The translations under genes were made by a program, and so were the position numbers. Positions 38,048-46,915 of a DNA stretch of 64,000 bases are shown in pieces. The notes beneath the pieces are model-generated. The model searched no databases. It had not been told where the DNA came from and saw only the letters and a program-made list of their open reading frames with translations. The DNA is from Novosphingobium nitrogenifigens DSM 19370 (GTDB taxonomy: Bacteria; Pseudomonadota; Alphaproteobacteria; Sphingomonadales; Sphingomonadaceae). The first letter of the stretch is position 1. Each line of letters begins with the position of its first letter. The stretch is from positions 1,122,893 to 1,186,892 of the forward strand of contig NZ_GL876926.1 of the NCBI RefSeq assembly GCF_000192575.1. Reading direction: 5' to 3'.

Positions 38048-40585
38048 TCAGAAGTTGAACGTGGCGCGGGCGTAGTAGTACCCGCCGTTGATGCCCCACG
38101 GCGTGAACGTGTACGGCGCGTCGTAGACGTTGCTGCCGTTGGTCGGACGACCGTTGTAGTTGGGAACGGTCGGCGCCTTCTTGTCGAACAGGTTGTTCGC
38201 GCCGATGTCGAAACGAACGCTCTTGGTCACCTTGTAACCGATGTCGAGGTCGGTGATGCCGGCCGTACCGATCCGCAGAACGGTCGCACCGTCGCCATAA
38301 CCGCTGCCGCTGTAGCTGACGGCCTGGCTGGTCGAACCGTAGATCGTTTCGCGGAAGTTCACCGAGAGGCGACCCATGGTCCACAAAGCGTTAAAGATCG
38401 TCTTCACGCGCGGCGTTGCCGTGGTGAGGCCGGTCTGCGCATTGAGGTCGAGCAGCTGCGACTGGCTGTAATCGAGCGTGTTGGTGACCTGCGCGGGCAG
38501 CGGATAGATGCGCTGCAGCTTGGTCTGGTTGTAGTTGAAGCCGATGCTCCAGTTGACCTTGCCCGCCGAACCGAAGTCCGAAGCGTAGTCGACAGTCGCC
38601 TCGATACCGCGGGTGCGGGTGTCGGCACCGTTGGTAAAGATGTTGATGCCCGCATAGGACGTCGCATCGACGGTCGAAATCCCGCGTGCATGCAGCGCGT
38701 CGAGAACGGCCTGCGAAACGACACCGTTGTTGTGGGTGTAGCTCGAGTCATAGCCGAAGATCGTCGCCGAAGGCACGATCCGCTTGCGCAGGCGGATTTC
38801 GTAGGCGTCGAGAGTGATCTGCAGCTTGGGCGCGGGGTGAGCTACGAAACCGACCGAGAAGTTGGTCGACTTTTCAGGCTGCAGCTTGCTGAAGCCAAGC
38901 GCCGAAGCCGCCGACGAGTTCGGCGGGAACTGACCGGCGACGAAGCCCGGACCGACGTTGACCGACGAATAGAATTCTTCGGCGAGGGTCGGCGCACGGA
39001 AGCCATTCGAGACGGTGCCGCGCAGAGCGAAGGCGGGCGAGAAGTCGTAACGGGCCGTGACCTTGCCGGTGTAGACCGAACCGAAGTCGGAATAGTGCTC
39101 GTAACGACCGGCAAGGTCGAGGTGCAGGTTCTTGATCGGGTCGATCGCGAAGTCGACATAAGCCGCTTCGGCGCGACGGACGTTCACGCCCGCGTCGGAA
39201 GGCGAGAAGCCCGGATAGGACTGCGCACCGCCCGAATAGTACGAACCGAATTCGCCCGAACCGATGCCATAGGCATCCTTGCGGTACTGACCACCGAACG
39301 CGAAGGTGATCGGCTTCGACAGACCGACTTCGAAGTCCTTGTTGACGTCAAGGTCAACCGACCATTCGCTGTTGCTGATCGTGCCGTCGTAGAAATTCCG
39401 CTGCGGCGTGACGAGCGTCGAATTCTGGGCCTGGATCTGCGCCCACATGTCGGGATTGACCGAGTCCACGGTGTAAAGCGCAACCGAGTCACGCCCGTAA
39501 GTACCCGACAGATCCCAGTTCCACCCCTTGATGGCACCCTTCAGGCCGGCGGTCAGCGAGAAGTCTTCTTCACGCAGCATTTCGCGCGGATTGAAGCCGG
39601 CCGGGAACGGATAGACGGTTTCGCCGGTGCTGGTCACGCCCGAGACGCGGGTCGCACGACGATAGTTTTCATAAGCCGAAGCGTGACGGTTGCCGTAGGA
39701 ACCGAATGCATAGGCCTGAACGCCGTCGGTCAATTCGTAGCCCGCGTTGAACGCGAGGTTGAACAGGCTGTACTGCGCATCGCCCAGAATGTTGTTCACG
39801 TTCGGCGCGAACTTGTTCTGGATCACACCGGCAGCGTCGATCGGATTGATGTCGCTGCGGACCTGGCAGGTCGGGGTGTAATAGCGACGGTCGCACGTGC
39901 CGCGCTGGGTGAAATCGTGGTACTTGTATTCACCGGTCAGGTTGATGAAGCCGCGATCGCCCAGCTTGAAGCCGGCGTTGATCGAGGTCTGCGAGGTCTT
40001 GCCGTCACCTTGATAGTACTGGCCTCCGGTGGTGCTGAGGCTGCCGCCGTGATCGCTGCTCTTGAGGATGATGTTGACGACGCCCGCGATCGCATCCGAA
40101 CCGTACTGCGCGGCGGCCCCGTCCTGCAGAACTTCGATGCGCGAGATCGACGCGGTGGGAACGAAGCTGAGATCGGTGGCAGCCGAACCGGAGTAAGGCG
40201 ACCCGCCCAGAACCGCGAGGTTGGCGGTGAAGTGACGACGCTTGCCGTTGATCAGAACCAGCGTGTCGTTGGGGCTCAGCCCGCGCAGGGCAGCCGTGAG
40301 CGTCAGGTTGGCGGTGTCGCCGCCGAATGCCTGGAAGTTGAGCGAAGGAAGACTTTGCGCAAGGATCTGGGTCAGATCCTGCTGGCCGACATTCTGGAAA
40401 GAACTGCTGCTCAGAAGCTGGATCGGAGCGGCGCTGTCCGCAGCCTTGGTACCGGTGGTGCGCGTACCGGTTACAATAATGTCGCTTGCGACGTCGGGTG
40501 CGGTCACCGGGGTGGCATCGGCCGCATGGGCCGCCACCGGCAGGGCCATCGCCAACGCCGTCGTGGTGAACAAAATTGCTTTCAT
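38048..40585 (-). CDS. TonB-dependent outer-membrane receptor
   Basis: Ligand-gated outer-membrane channel of 845 residues powered by TonB-ExbBD. It has a signal peptide ending ALPVAAHA, a plug domain with VASDIIVTGTRTTG, TAALRGLSPNDTLVLINGKR and IEVLQDGAAAQYGSDAIAG, and a beta-barrel with NGFRAPTLAEEFY and a terminal Phe (YYYARATFNF). The start at 40585 follows AGGGA at eight bases; earlier in-frame starts read into noncoding sequence. The ligand is unknown. Neighbours for amino-acid-type oxidation suggest a nitrogen compound or peptide, as inference. Confidence 0.95.
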   Translation of the reverse strand: MKAILFTTTALAMALPVAAHAADATPVTAPDVASDIIVTGTRTTGTKAADSAAPIQLLSSSSFQNVGQQDLTQILAQSLPSLNFQAFGGDTANLTLTAALRGLSPNDTLVLINGKRRHFTANLAVLGGSPYSGSAATDLSFVPTASISRIEVLQDGAAAQYGSDAIAGVVNIILKSSDHGGSLSTTGGQYYQGDGKTSQTSINAGFKLGDRGFINLTGEYKYHDFTQRGTCDRRYYTPTCQVRSDINPIDAAGVIQNKFAPNVNNILGDAQYSLFNLAFNAGYELTDGVQAYAFGSYGNRHASAYENYRRATRVSGVTSTGETVYPFPAGFNPREMLREEDFSLTAGLKGAIKGWNWDLSGTYGRDSVALYTVDSVNPDMWAQIQAQNSTLVTPQRNFYDGTISNSEWSVDLDVNKDFEVGLSKPITFAFGGQYRKDAYGIGSGEFGSYYSGGAQSYPGFSPSDAGVNVRRAEAAYVDFAIDPIKNLHLDLAGRYEHYSDFGSVYTGKVTARYDFSPAFALRGTVSNGFRAPTLAEEFYSSVNVGPGFVAGQFPPNSSAASALGFSKLQPEKSTNFSVGFVAHPAPKLQITLDAYEIRLRKRIVPSATIFGYDSSYTHNNGVVSQAVLDALHARGISTVDATSYAGINIFTNGADTRTRGIEATVDYASDFGSAGKVNWSIGFNYNQTKLQRIYPLPAQVTNTLDYSQSQLLDLNAQTGLTTATPRVKTIFNALWTMGRLSVNFRETIYGSTSQAVSYSGSGYGDGATVLRIGTAGITDLDIGYKVTKSVRFDIGANNLFDKKAPTVPNYNGRPTNGSNVYDAPYTFTPWGINGGYYYARATFNF

Positions 40586-41020
40586 TCGGTGTTCCCTCAT
40601 TCTGTGCTTCGAGCCCCCGCGGGCACAAAGGTCTCGTTCGTCCATGCGAACGCGATCCGGAATTGGAGGTGCCGCCATGCAAAATGGCCATCCATACTGC
40701 GAACAGCGTATAGACTTGGGGGGGCTCTGACCCTCGTTTGACAAAACGGGGAAAATGCCGCGCCGCACCATTGCAGAAATGCAACAGTCCGAAATAAAAA
40801 TGCAAACGAGCGAAGGATCCGGCTATCCCGGTCGTTCCGGCAGCCGATTTTCGAGAGAGGGAAGCAAGAGCAAGATCCCGCTCCGCCAGCACATTTTCTG
40901 ACCGAAAAAGGGTGCGCGTGACCGGTGGACGCCACGGAGTGGGACTGCCAGAAACCAGAACATTGTCCCGTCCAGCGATCGGCCCGGAACGGTTTGCGTC
41001 GCACCATGAAAAGGCACGGA
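40586..41020. other. Divergent intergenic region between TonB receptor and oxidase genes
   Basis: No gene is seen in 435 bases. It holds one clean palindrome (40771-40784) and G/C homopolymer runs; no -35/-10 pair could be assigned. Confidence 0.4.
40771..40784. promoter_or_regulatory. Palindrome TTGCA-GAAA-TGCAA upstream of the TonB receptor
   Basis: Perfect 5-base inverted repeat with a 4-base spacer, 186 bases before the receptor start and 237 before the divergent oxidase start. It is a candidate operator for both transcription units. The regulator is not in the window. Confidence 0.35.
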
Positions 41021-42466
41021 ATGACGCCCTGCGACACCGCCTTCACTTGCGACTTCACCTGGAACGGCAAACGCTACACCGCGCAGACCGGCGACACACT
41101 CGCCCTTGCGCTTTGGCGGAACGGCATCATGGCGCTGGCTGCAACGCGCAAGCGCCACTTGCCGCTCGGTCTTTCGGGCAGCCATGTCGCGGGCATACTT
41201 GTTCGCGTGGACGGACACCCCAACGTACGGGCCGATCGAGTGCTGGTCCACTCAGGCCTTGTCGCCGAAGCGCAAAATACCTGGCCATCCCCCCGGTTCG
41301 ACGTCCTGCGCCTTGCCCGCGCCATTCCAGCAGCAACCGTCTATGGCGGGTTCGAGCACAGCGGGTTGGTCAAGAGCGGATCACCGCTGTTCCAGCCATG
41401 GGAACGGACACTGGCCTTCCTTGCCGGGGTTGCCGAAGCCCCCGATGCATCGCCCGCACGCCCGGATCCCCCGGCCGAGACGCTGGAGGCGGACGTACTG
41501 GTGGTCGGTGGCGGCCCTGCAGGTGTAGAGGCCGCGCTCGATGCCGCGCGCGAGGGGCAAAGCGTCGTCCTGATCACGCGGGGAACCGCCCCCGCGCCCG
41601 GACAGTTCGAAGGACTTGCCGCCCCCGTCACGATCCGCGGCGGACACGAAGTCTTCGGTTTCTATCGCGGCGGAACGCTCGCGTTGGCAGCGCCCGACGA
41701 TCCGCGCCGACCGGCCATCCTCACGCGACAGAACCGGGTCGTGCTAGCGACGGGGTCTTCGTCGATCCCTCCGCTGGTTCCCGGCAATCACTTGCCCGGC
41801 GTGATCAACGCCCGCACTGCGCTGCATCTGGCAGAAGCCGGAGCGATCGACGACGTCGCGGTCGTCGTCGGAACCGGTCTTGAGGACAAGCTGGCCCGAA
41901 TGCTCGACAGCTTCGGCATCAGGGTGGCAGCGGTACGCCCGGTCGCCTCGCTCTCCCGGATAGAGGGACAGGATCGCGTCGAGGCCGCGCTGTTCGGACG
42001 CGACCGGATTTCCTGCGGCCTTGTCATCCATGCCGGTCCCTGGATCGCTGACGATACCTTGTGGTATCAACTCGTCGCCGACGGGGAATTGCAACTGGCT
42101 TGCCACGACGAACAGGCCGCAGCGGTTCCAGTCCAGCGGGTCGGCAATGCTGCCTTGCCCGCAGAACCGGTGCATGTGCCGCCGGGACGGATCGACAGCG
42201 CGCACGCCTGCCCGTGCATGGACGTGACCGTCGGTGAAATCCGTCATGCCCTTGGCGAAGGGCACTCCGATCCCGAAGTGATCAAGCGCCTGACCGGTTG
42301 CGGGATGGGGCCGTGCCAGGGCTTCCCATGCTGGCATCAGATGGCGGCCGTCATCGCCCATGATACCGGAACGGTGGTCGCGACCCGGCCCAGCCGCCGC
42401 GCGCCCGGACGGCGCATCACCGTGGCCCAGGCGGCCGGTCTTCTCGGATTGGTCAAACCGCTGTGA
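41021..42466 (+). CDS. Sarcosine/opine-oxidase alpha-like NAD(P)/FAD oxidoreductase
   Basis: Protein of 481 residues in three parts. Residues about 10-90 resemble the ferredoxin-like N-terminus of SoxA (FTWNGKRYTAQTGDTLALAL). The centre is a FAD domain (DVLVVGGGPAGVEAALDA) with a second pyridine-nucleotide motif. The C-terminus is a BFD-type [2Fe-2S] domain with HACPCMDV and TGCGMGPCQGFPCW. This matches the alpha subunit of sarcosine, opine or hydrogen-cyanide-synthase-type complexes. The ATG at 41021 follows AAAGG. The SoxB-like gene overlaps it (TGATG). Confidence 0.88.
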   Translation: MTPCDTAFTCDFTWNGKRYTAQTGDTLALALWRNGIMALAATRKRHLPLGLSGSHVAGILVRVDGHPNVRADRVLVHSGLVAEAQNTWPSPRFDVLRLARAIPAATVYGGFEHSGLVKSGSPLFQPWERTLAFLAGVAEAPDASPARPDPPAETLEADVLVVGGGPAGVEAALDAAREGQSVVLITRGTAPAPGQFEGLAAPVTIRGGHEVFGFYRGGTLALAAPDDPRRPAILTRQNRVVLATGSSSIPPLVPGNHLPGVINARTALHLAEAGAIDDVAVVVGTGLEDKLARMLDSFGIRVAAVRPVASLSRIEGQDRVEAALFGRDRISCGLVIHAGPWIADDTLWYQLVADGELQLACHDEQAAAVPVQRVGNAALPAEPVHVPPGRIDSAHACPCMDVTVGEIRHALGEGHSDPEVIKRLTGCGMGPCQGFPCWHQMAAVIAHDTGTVVATRPSRRAPGRRITVAQAAGLLGLVKPL

Positions 42467-43635
42467 TGGCCCACACCGCCCCGCAACGCCCCCTGCCCCG
42501 TTCGGCGAGCGTCATCATCGTCGGCGGCGGGATCCAGGGGCTTGCCGCCGCGTACAACCTCGCCGCTGAACACAGGTTTGGCGATGTCCTCGTCCTTGAC
42601 GCCGGGTACTGGCAGGGCGGCGCCTCGGGACGCAACGGCTCGCTGATCCGGGGGGCGTTCGGGACACCCGAATGGACCGGCCTGTTCCGCTACAGCGCCG
42701 AGCAATGGCGTGGCCTTTCGAAACGGATCGGCCACAACGTCATGTTCTCCCAGCGCGGCTATACCATGGTCGCCGAAAAGGCCTCGACCGCCCATACCCT
42801 GCGCGAGGCGCGCAAGGTTCATGCCGAGCTTGGCATTCACTCCGAGCTCCTTTCGCACGACGACATCGCGCGGTTGCTTCCCGCGATCGACCGTGGGCAG
42901 GTGTCGGGGGCGCTGCATCTGCCCGACAGCGGGATTGCGCCACACCACGCCGCGATGAAAGGCCTGCTCGCCGCCGCCCGCGAGCAAGGCGTCGACATCC
43001 GCTACCGCACCCGCGTCACCGCGTTCGAACGCAGGGACAACCGGATCGCCGGTGTCTGGGTCGGCGACCACCTCGTCCGCGCGAGCACAGTGCTGGTCGC
43101 GGCGGGCGGGCACAATCCGATGATGGCCGACCTTGCCGGAGTCACTCTGCCCGGACACGGAACAAGGCTCGAGATTATGGCGCTTGAACCGCTGCGCCCG
43201 GTGATCCGGCCTGGTCTCGCGATCATCGACAGCCTTTGTTACCTTCACCAGACCCCGCGCGGAGAGATCGTCGGCGCGGCAGAGGCACCCGAAAGCCCCC
43301 ACTTCACGCTGCGCACCGACATTCCGGTCATGGCGACGACGGCCTCTGTCTATCTGCGGCTGTTCCCGCAACTGGCCGATGTCCGCATCCTGCGCCACTG
43401 GGCCGGGCTGATCCACGCGACACCCGACTATGCCCCCTTGCTCGGCGAGCATCCGGCTTGTCCGGGTCTGTGGTTCAGCGCGGGCTGGTCCTATGGCTTT
43501 GCCGGAGGCCCCGGCGCCGGGCGCCTGATGGCAGGAGCCATTGCGACCGGAACGATCGATCCGGTCATGCGGCCGTTTGCTATCGATCGCTTCGACCGGG
43601 GCATGCCCCTTACCGACCCGACACTGGTGCTGTAG
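42466..43635 (+). CDS. FAD-dependent amine oxidoreductase, SoxB-like
   Basis: DAO-family flavoenzyme of 389 residues. It has the FAD motif VIIVGGGIQGLAAAYNLA, GGASGRNGSLIRG and the C-terminal WFSAGWSYGFAGGPGAGRLMA typical of sarcosine/opine oxidase beta subunits. It would oxidise a secondary amine or opine-like substrate with the alpha subunit encoded upstream. The start ATG overlaps the upstream stop by one base; a GTG one codon earlier is also possible. The substrate is not determined. Confidence 0.88.
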   Translation: MAHTAPQRPLPRSASVIIVGGGIQGLAAAYNLAAEHRFGDVLVLDAGYWQGGASGRNGSLIRGAFGTPEWTGLFRYSAEQWRGLSKRIGHNVMFSQRGYTMVAEKASTAHTLREARKVHAELGIHSELLSHDDIARLLPAIDRGQVSGALHLPDSGIAPHHAAMKGLLAAAREQGVDIRYRTRVTAFERRDNRIAGVWVGDHLVRASTVLVAAGGHNPMMADLAGVTLPGHGTRLEIMALEPLRPVIRPGLAIIDSLCYLHQTPRGEIVGAAEAPESPHFTLRTDIPVMATTASVYLRLFPQLADVRILRHWAGLIHATPDYAPLLGEHPACPGLWFSAGWSYGFAGGPGAGRLMAGAIATGTIDPVMRPFAIDRFDRGMPLTDPTLVL

Positions 43636-43665
43636 GAAGCACCCATCCAACTTGCGGAGATCACG

Positions 43666-45006
43666 ATGAAAACATTCGCCCTGTCGATCATGGCGTCGGT
43701 CGCGGGAGTGGCCCTCGCGACATCCGCTCCGGCACTCGCTGCACAACCGGCAGCGACCAAAGCCGACGTCGACGCGATCGTCGACCGCGAATGGAAGGAT
43801 CTCGACGCGCTTTACGTCGATTTGCACAGCCACCCCGAACTCGCGTTCCAGGAGGAACGCAGCGCAGCGCTGCTGGCTGCGCGCATGCGCAAGCTTGGCT
43901 TTACCGTCACCGAACATGTCGGAAAGACCGGGGTGGTCGCAGTCTATCACAACGGCACGGGCCCCACTGTCCTTGTCCGGACCGAACTCGACGGGCTTCC
44001 GATCGAGGAAAAGACCGGCCTCTCCTATGCCAGCCGCGCGCAACAGAAAGGTGAGGACGGAAAGCCGACGTTCGTCACCCACGCCTGCGGCCACGATAAT
44101 CACATGACCTGGTGGATCGGCACGGCAAGCGCCCTCGTCGCGATGAAGGACCGTTGGCAAGGAACGCTCGTCTTCATCGGCCAACCCGCCGAGGAAGAGG
44201 TGTCAGGCGCGAAAGCCATGCTCAAGGACGGATTGTTCACGCGCTTTCCCAAGCCCGACTACGGATTTTCGGCCCACGTCGATCCCACGCTGGCCGGGAC
44301 CGTCCATGTCAAACAGGGCCCGACGACCTCGGCGGTCGATACCATCCTGATCACGTTCAAGGGCGTAGGCGCGCACGGGTCGATGCCGGACAAGGGGATC
44401 GACCCCATTGTCGAAGGCGCCCATTTCGTGACCGACGTGCAAAGCGTCATCGCCCGACAGAAGGACCCGTGGAAATTCGGCGTCGTCACCGTCGGATCGT
44501 TTCACGCGGGCAGCGTGTCGAACATCATTCCCGACCATGCCGACCTGCAACTGACACTGCGGTCCTACGACCCCGACGTGCGCAGGGTCATGAACGACGG
44601 CGTCGAAACGACGGCACGGGCCGTCGCGGAAATGGCCCATGCCCCTGCGCCCGACATTCGCCACACCTTCACCGCCAGCCCGATCGTCAACGATCCGGCG
44701 CTTGCCGCATCGTCGGCGGCCTTGCTCAAGACCGCACTCGGTGCCGACAAGGTCGTCCTGATCCCCGAAACCGCACCCGGCTGGACCGCAAGCGAAGACT
44801 ATTCCGAACTGGTCAATGCCGGGATGACCCGCTCGGTCTATTTCTCCATCGGCGGATACGATCAGGCTGCGTTCGACCGCTTCAAGGCCGAGGGCAAGCC
44901 GGTGCCGGTCAACCATTCGCCTTTTTTTGCGCCCACACACGATGTCGCCATCCGCACCGGGATCGAAACGCTGACACTCGCCGTGCTGGGCGTCACCGCG
45001 AAATAG
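43666..45006 (+). CDS. Exported M20-family amidohydrolase
   Basis: Metallopeptidase-like enzyme of 446 residues with a signal peptide (MKTFALSIMASVAGVALATS..., cleavage near ALAA). Metal ligands are in DLHSHPELAFQEE, THACGHDNHMTWW and GQPAEEEVSGAK; the dimerisation part includes GVGAHGSMPDKGIDP. It belongs to the M20D amidohydrolase group that cleaves N-acyl amino acids. Found 30 bases after the SoxB-like gene, so it probably frees an amino-acid substrate in the periplasm for the oxidases. Confidence 0.9.
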   Translation: MKTFALSIMASVAGVALATSAPALAAQPAATKADVDAIVDREWKDLDALYVDLHSHPELAFQEERSAALLAARMRKLGFTVTEHVGKTGVVAVYHNGTGPTVLVRTELDGLPIEEKTGLSYASRAQQKGEDGKPTFVTHACGHDNHMTWWIGTASALVAMKDRWQGTLVFIGQPAEEEVSGAKAMLKDGLFTRFPKPDYGFSAHVDPTLAGTVHVKQGPTTSAVDTILITFKGVGAHGSMPDKGIDPIVEGAHFVTDVQSVIARQKDPWKFGVVTVGSFHAGSVSNIIPDHADLQLTLRSYDPDVRRVMNDGVETTARAVAEMAHAPAPDIRHTFTASPIVNDPALAASSAALLKTALGADKVVLIPETAPGWTASEDYSELVNAGMTRSVYFSIGGYDQAAFDRFKAEGKPVPVNHSPFFAPTHDVAIRTGIETLTLAVLGVTAK

Positions 45007-45031
45007 GCGCTCAGACGGCGCGCGGCCTTTG

Positions 45032-45066
45032 CCAACCTGCGATGAAAGAAACTCATCGCGGGTTGG
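45032..45066. terminator. Bidirectional hairpin between convergent genes
   Basis: CCAACCTGCGATGA and TCATCGCGGGTTGG form a 14-base stem with one T-G pair and the loop AAGAAAC. It lies between the stops of two convergent genes, 25 bases after one and 2 bases after the other. There is no T run. Confidence 0.65.
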
Positions 45067-45068
45067 TA

Positions 45069-46775
45069 TCACACCGGGCTGAGACGGTCTCCGTCGACAC
45101 GGCGGAACGTCTCGGCACTGGCGGCATTCCACCACCGCGCCAGAATGGGATCCTGGCTTCCGGCGATCAGTTCGCCGGGACGGGCGAAGTGATGGATCTC
45201 GTCAAACTGCCGCATTTCGGCAACGTTGATCCGCTGCCGCAAGTGCGAGGGGCGCAAATCCGACGGACTGTCGAGCCCGGTCGCGACGATGATTTCGTGC
45301 AGGGCTTTCATCGTGGTCGCATGGAACCGGGCCACGCGCTCGGCCTTTTCATCGACGACGATGCCACGCTGGCGGGCTGCCGACTGGGTGGCGATGCCGG
45401 TCGGGCAGCGTCCGGTGTGGCACTTGAGCGACTGGATGCAGCCGAGCGAGAACATGAAGGCACGCGCGGCATTGCACCAGTCCGCGCCCAAGGCCGCATT
45501 GATCGCGATCCCCGCGCCCGACGTGACCTTGCCGCTCGCGGCCAGCCGCACTTCGCCTTTCAGCCCAGCCCCGACCAGCGCATTACGGGCGATCACCAGA
45601 CCTTCGCGCAACGGCATGCCAACGCGATCGGACAATTCCTGCGGCGCGGCGCCGGTGCCGCCCTCGGCCCCGTCGATCACCACGAAATCGAGCATGATGC
45701 CGGTCGCCAGCATCGCCTTGGCAATCGCGAAAATCTCGTGCGGCATGCCGATGCACAGCTTGATCCCGACCGGCTTGCCGCCCGACAGGTCCCGCAGCTT
45801 TCCGGCAAATTCCATAAGCTCGCGCGGCGTCGAAAAGGCACTGTGGCGCGGCGGGGAAATGCAATCCTCACCAAGGGCAACCCCGCGCGTATCCGCGATC
45901 TCGGGCGTGACCTTGGCCGCAGGAAGAACGCCGCCGTGGCCCGGCTTTGCCCCCTGGCTGAGCTTGATCTCGATCATCTTGACCGAAGGATGCGCGGCAT
46001 GGTCGGCAAACATAACCGGATCGAACCGCCCCTGCCGGTCGCGACAGCCGAAATAGCCCGAGGCGACCTGCCAGACGACATCGCCTCCGTGCTTCAAGTG
46101 ATAGGCCGACATCGAGCCTTCGCCGGTGTCGTGATAGCACCCCGCCATTTTCGCGCCGAGATTGAGCGACTCGATCGCGCGCGCACCCAAGGCGCCGAAG
46201 CTCATCGCCGAAACGTTGAGGCGCGAGGCCGAATAGGGCTGCTTGCACTGGTTCGAGCCGACCGCCACCCGCATGGCGGGGTCAGCGTCGGGATTGGGCA
46301 CAATCGAATGGGCAAGCCATTCATACTCACCCGAATAGACGTCGAGTTCGGTGCCGAAAGGATGCGCATCGGTCATCCCATGGGCGCGGGCATAGACGAG
46401 ATTGCGATCCTCGTGGCTGAAGGGACGACCGTCGAGATCGCCTTCGACCAGATAGGCGCGGGAGAATGGGCGCAGGCTTTCGAACAGCCAGCGGAACCGC
46501 GCCGACCCGGGAAAATTGCGTCGCAAGCTGTGGCGGACCTGCCCCAGATCGATCAGCACCACGACAAGCACCGCCGTACTCACCGCCAGAAGAGCCGCCC
46601 AGGCCATCGACGGATCGACCGCAAGACCGCCAATCGCCGCCACAATGGCAAGCAAGGCCAGCCAAAGCATGATGTTGCGATGCCACGCCCCGTCATGAAA
46701 CAACGCCGTCGCCAGTGGTATCGACGCCCCCCCGCTTTTGGCAGGCCCGTTCGTTACAGGCTGCGGTTCGGTCAT
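45069..46775 (-). CDS. Membrane-anchored FMN-binding glutamate-synthase-like protein
   Basis: Protein of 568 residues. Two N-terminal helices (IMLWLALLAIVAAIGGLAV and AALLAVSTAVLVVVLI) anchor it to the inner membrane. The rest is the glutamate synthase FMN domain, with GEGSMSAYHLKHGGD, LSQGAKPGHGGVLPA and IDGAEGGTGAAP. The cysteines CIQSLKCHTGRCP fit the [3Fe-4S] ligand set CX5CX4C. The glutaminase domain of GltB is absent, so it is not a normal glutamate synthase. AGGAGAATTCG precedes the ATG at 46775. Convergent with the M20 gene, divergent from nothing obvious. Confidence 0.9.
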   Translation of the reverse strand: MTEPQPVTNGPAKSGGASIPLATALFHDGAWHRNIMLWLALLAIVAAIGGLAVDPSMAWAALLAVSTAVLVVVLIDLGQVRHSLRRNFPGSARFRWLFESLRPFSRAYLVEGDLDGRPFSHEDRNLVYARAHGMTDAHPFGTELDVYSGEYEWLAHSIVPNPDADPAMRVAVGSNQCKQPYSASRLNVSAMSFGALGARAIESLNLGAKMAGCYHDTGEGSMSAYHLKHGGDVVWQVASGYFGCRDRQGRFDPVMFADHAAHPSVKMIEIKLSQGAKPGHGGVLPAAKVTPEIADTRGVALGEDCISPPRHSAFSTPRELMEFAGKLRDLSGGKPVGIKLCIGMPHEIFAIAKAMLATGIMLDFVVIDGAEGGTGAAPQELSDRVGMPLREGLVIARNALVGAGLKGEVRLAASGKVTSGAGIAINAALGADWCNAARAFMFSLGCIQSLKCHTGRCPTGIATQSAARQRGIVVDEKAERVARFHATTMKALHEIIVATGLDSPSDLRPSHLRQRINVAEMRQFDEIHHFARPGELIAGSQDPILARWWNAASAETFRRVDGDRLSPV

Positions 46776-46915
46776 CGAATTCTCCTGGTTTGGCGGCGGG
46801 ATACTGTGCCGCAGACGTCCATCTTGCTTGCCGGTCGAAGACAACTTGTAAAGACCTTCAAAGGCAGAATGGAGTGGAATGAAATCGATCAGCCGACCTT
46901 GCAGATCGGCGTTGT

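Noticed and set aside
37871..40741. 956-residue plus-strand open frame across the TonB receptor
   Set aside because: Antisense to a receptor with complete plug and barrel motifs; the apparent product is a charged low-complexity sequence.
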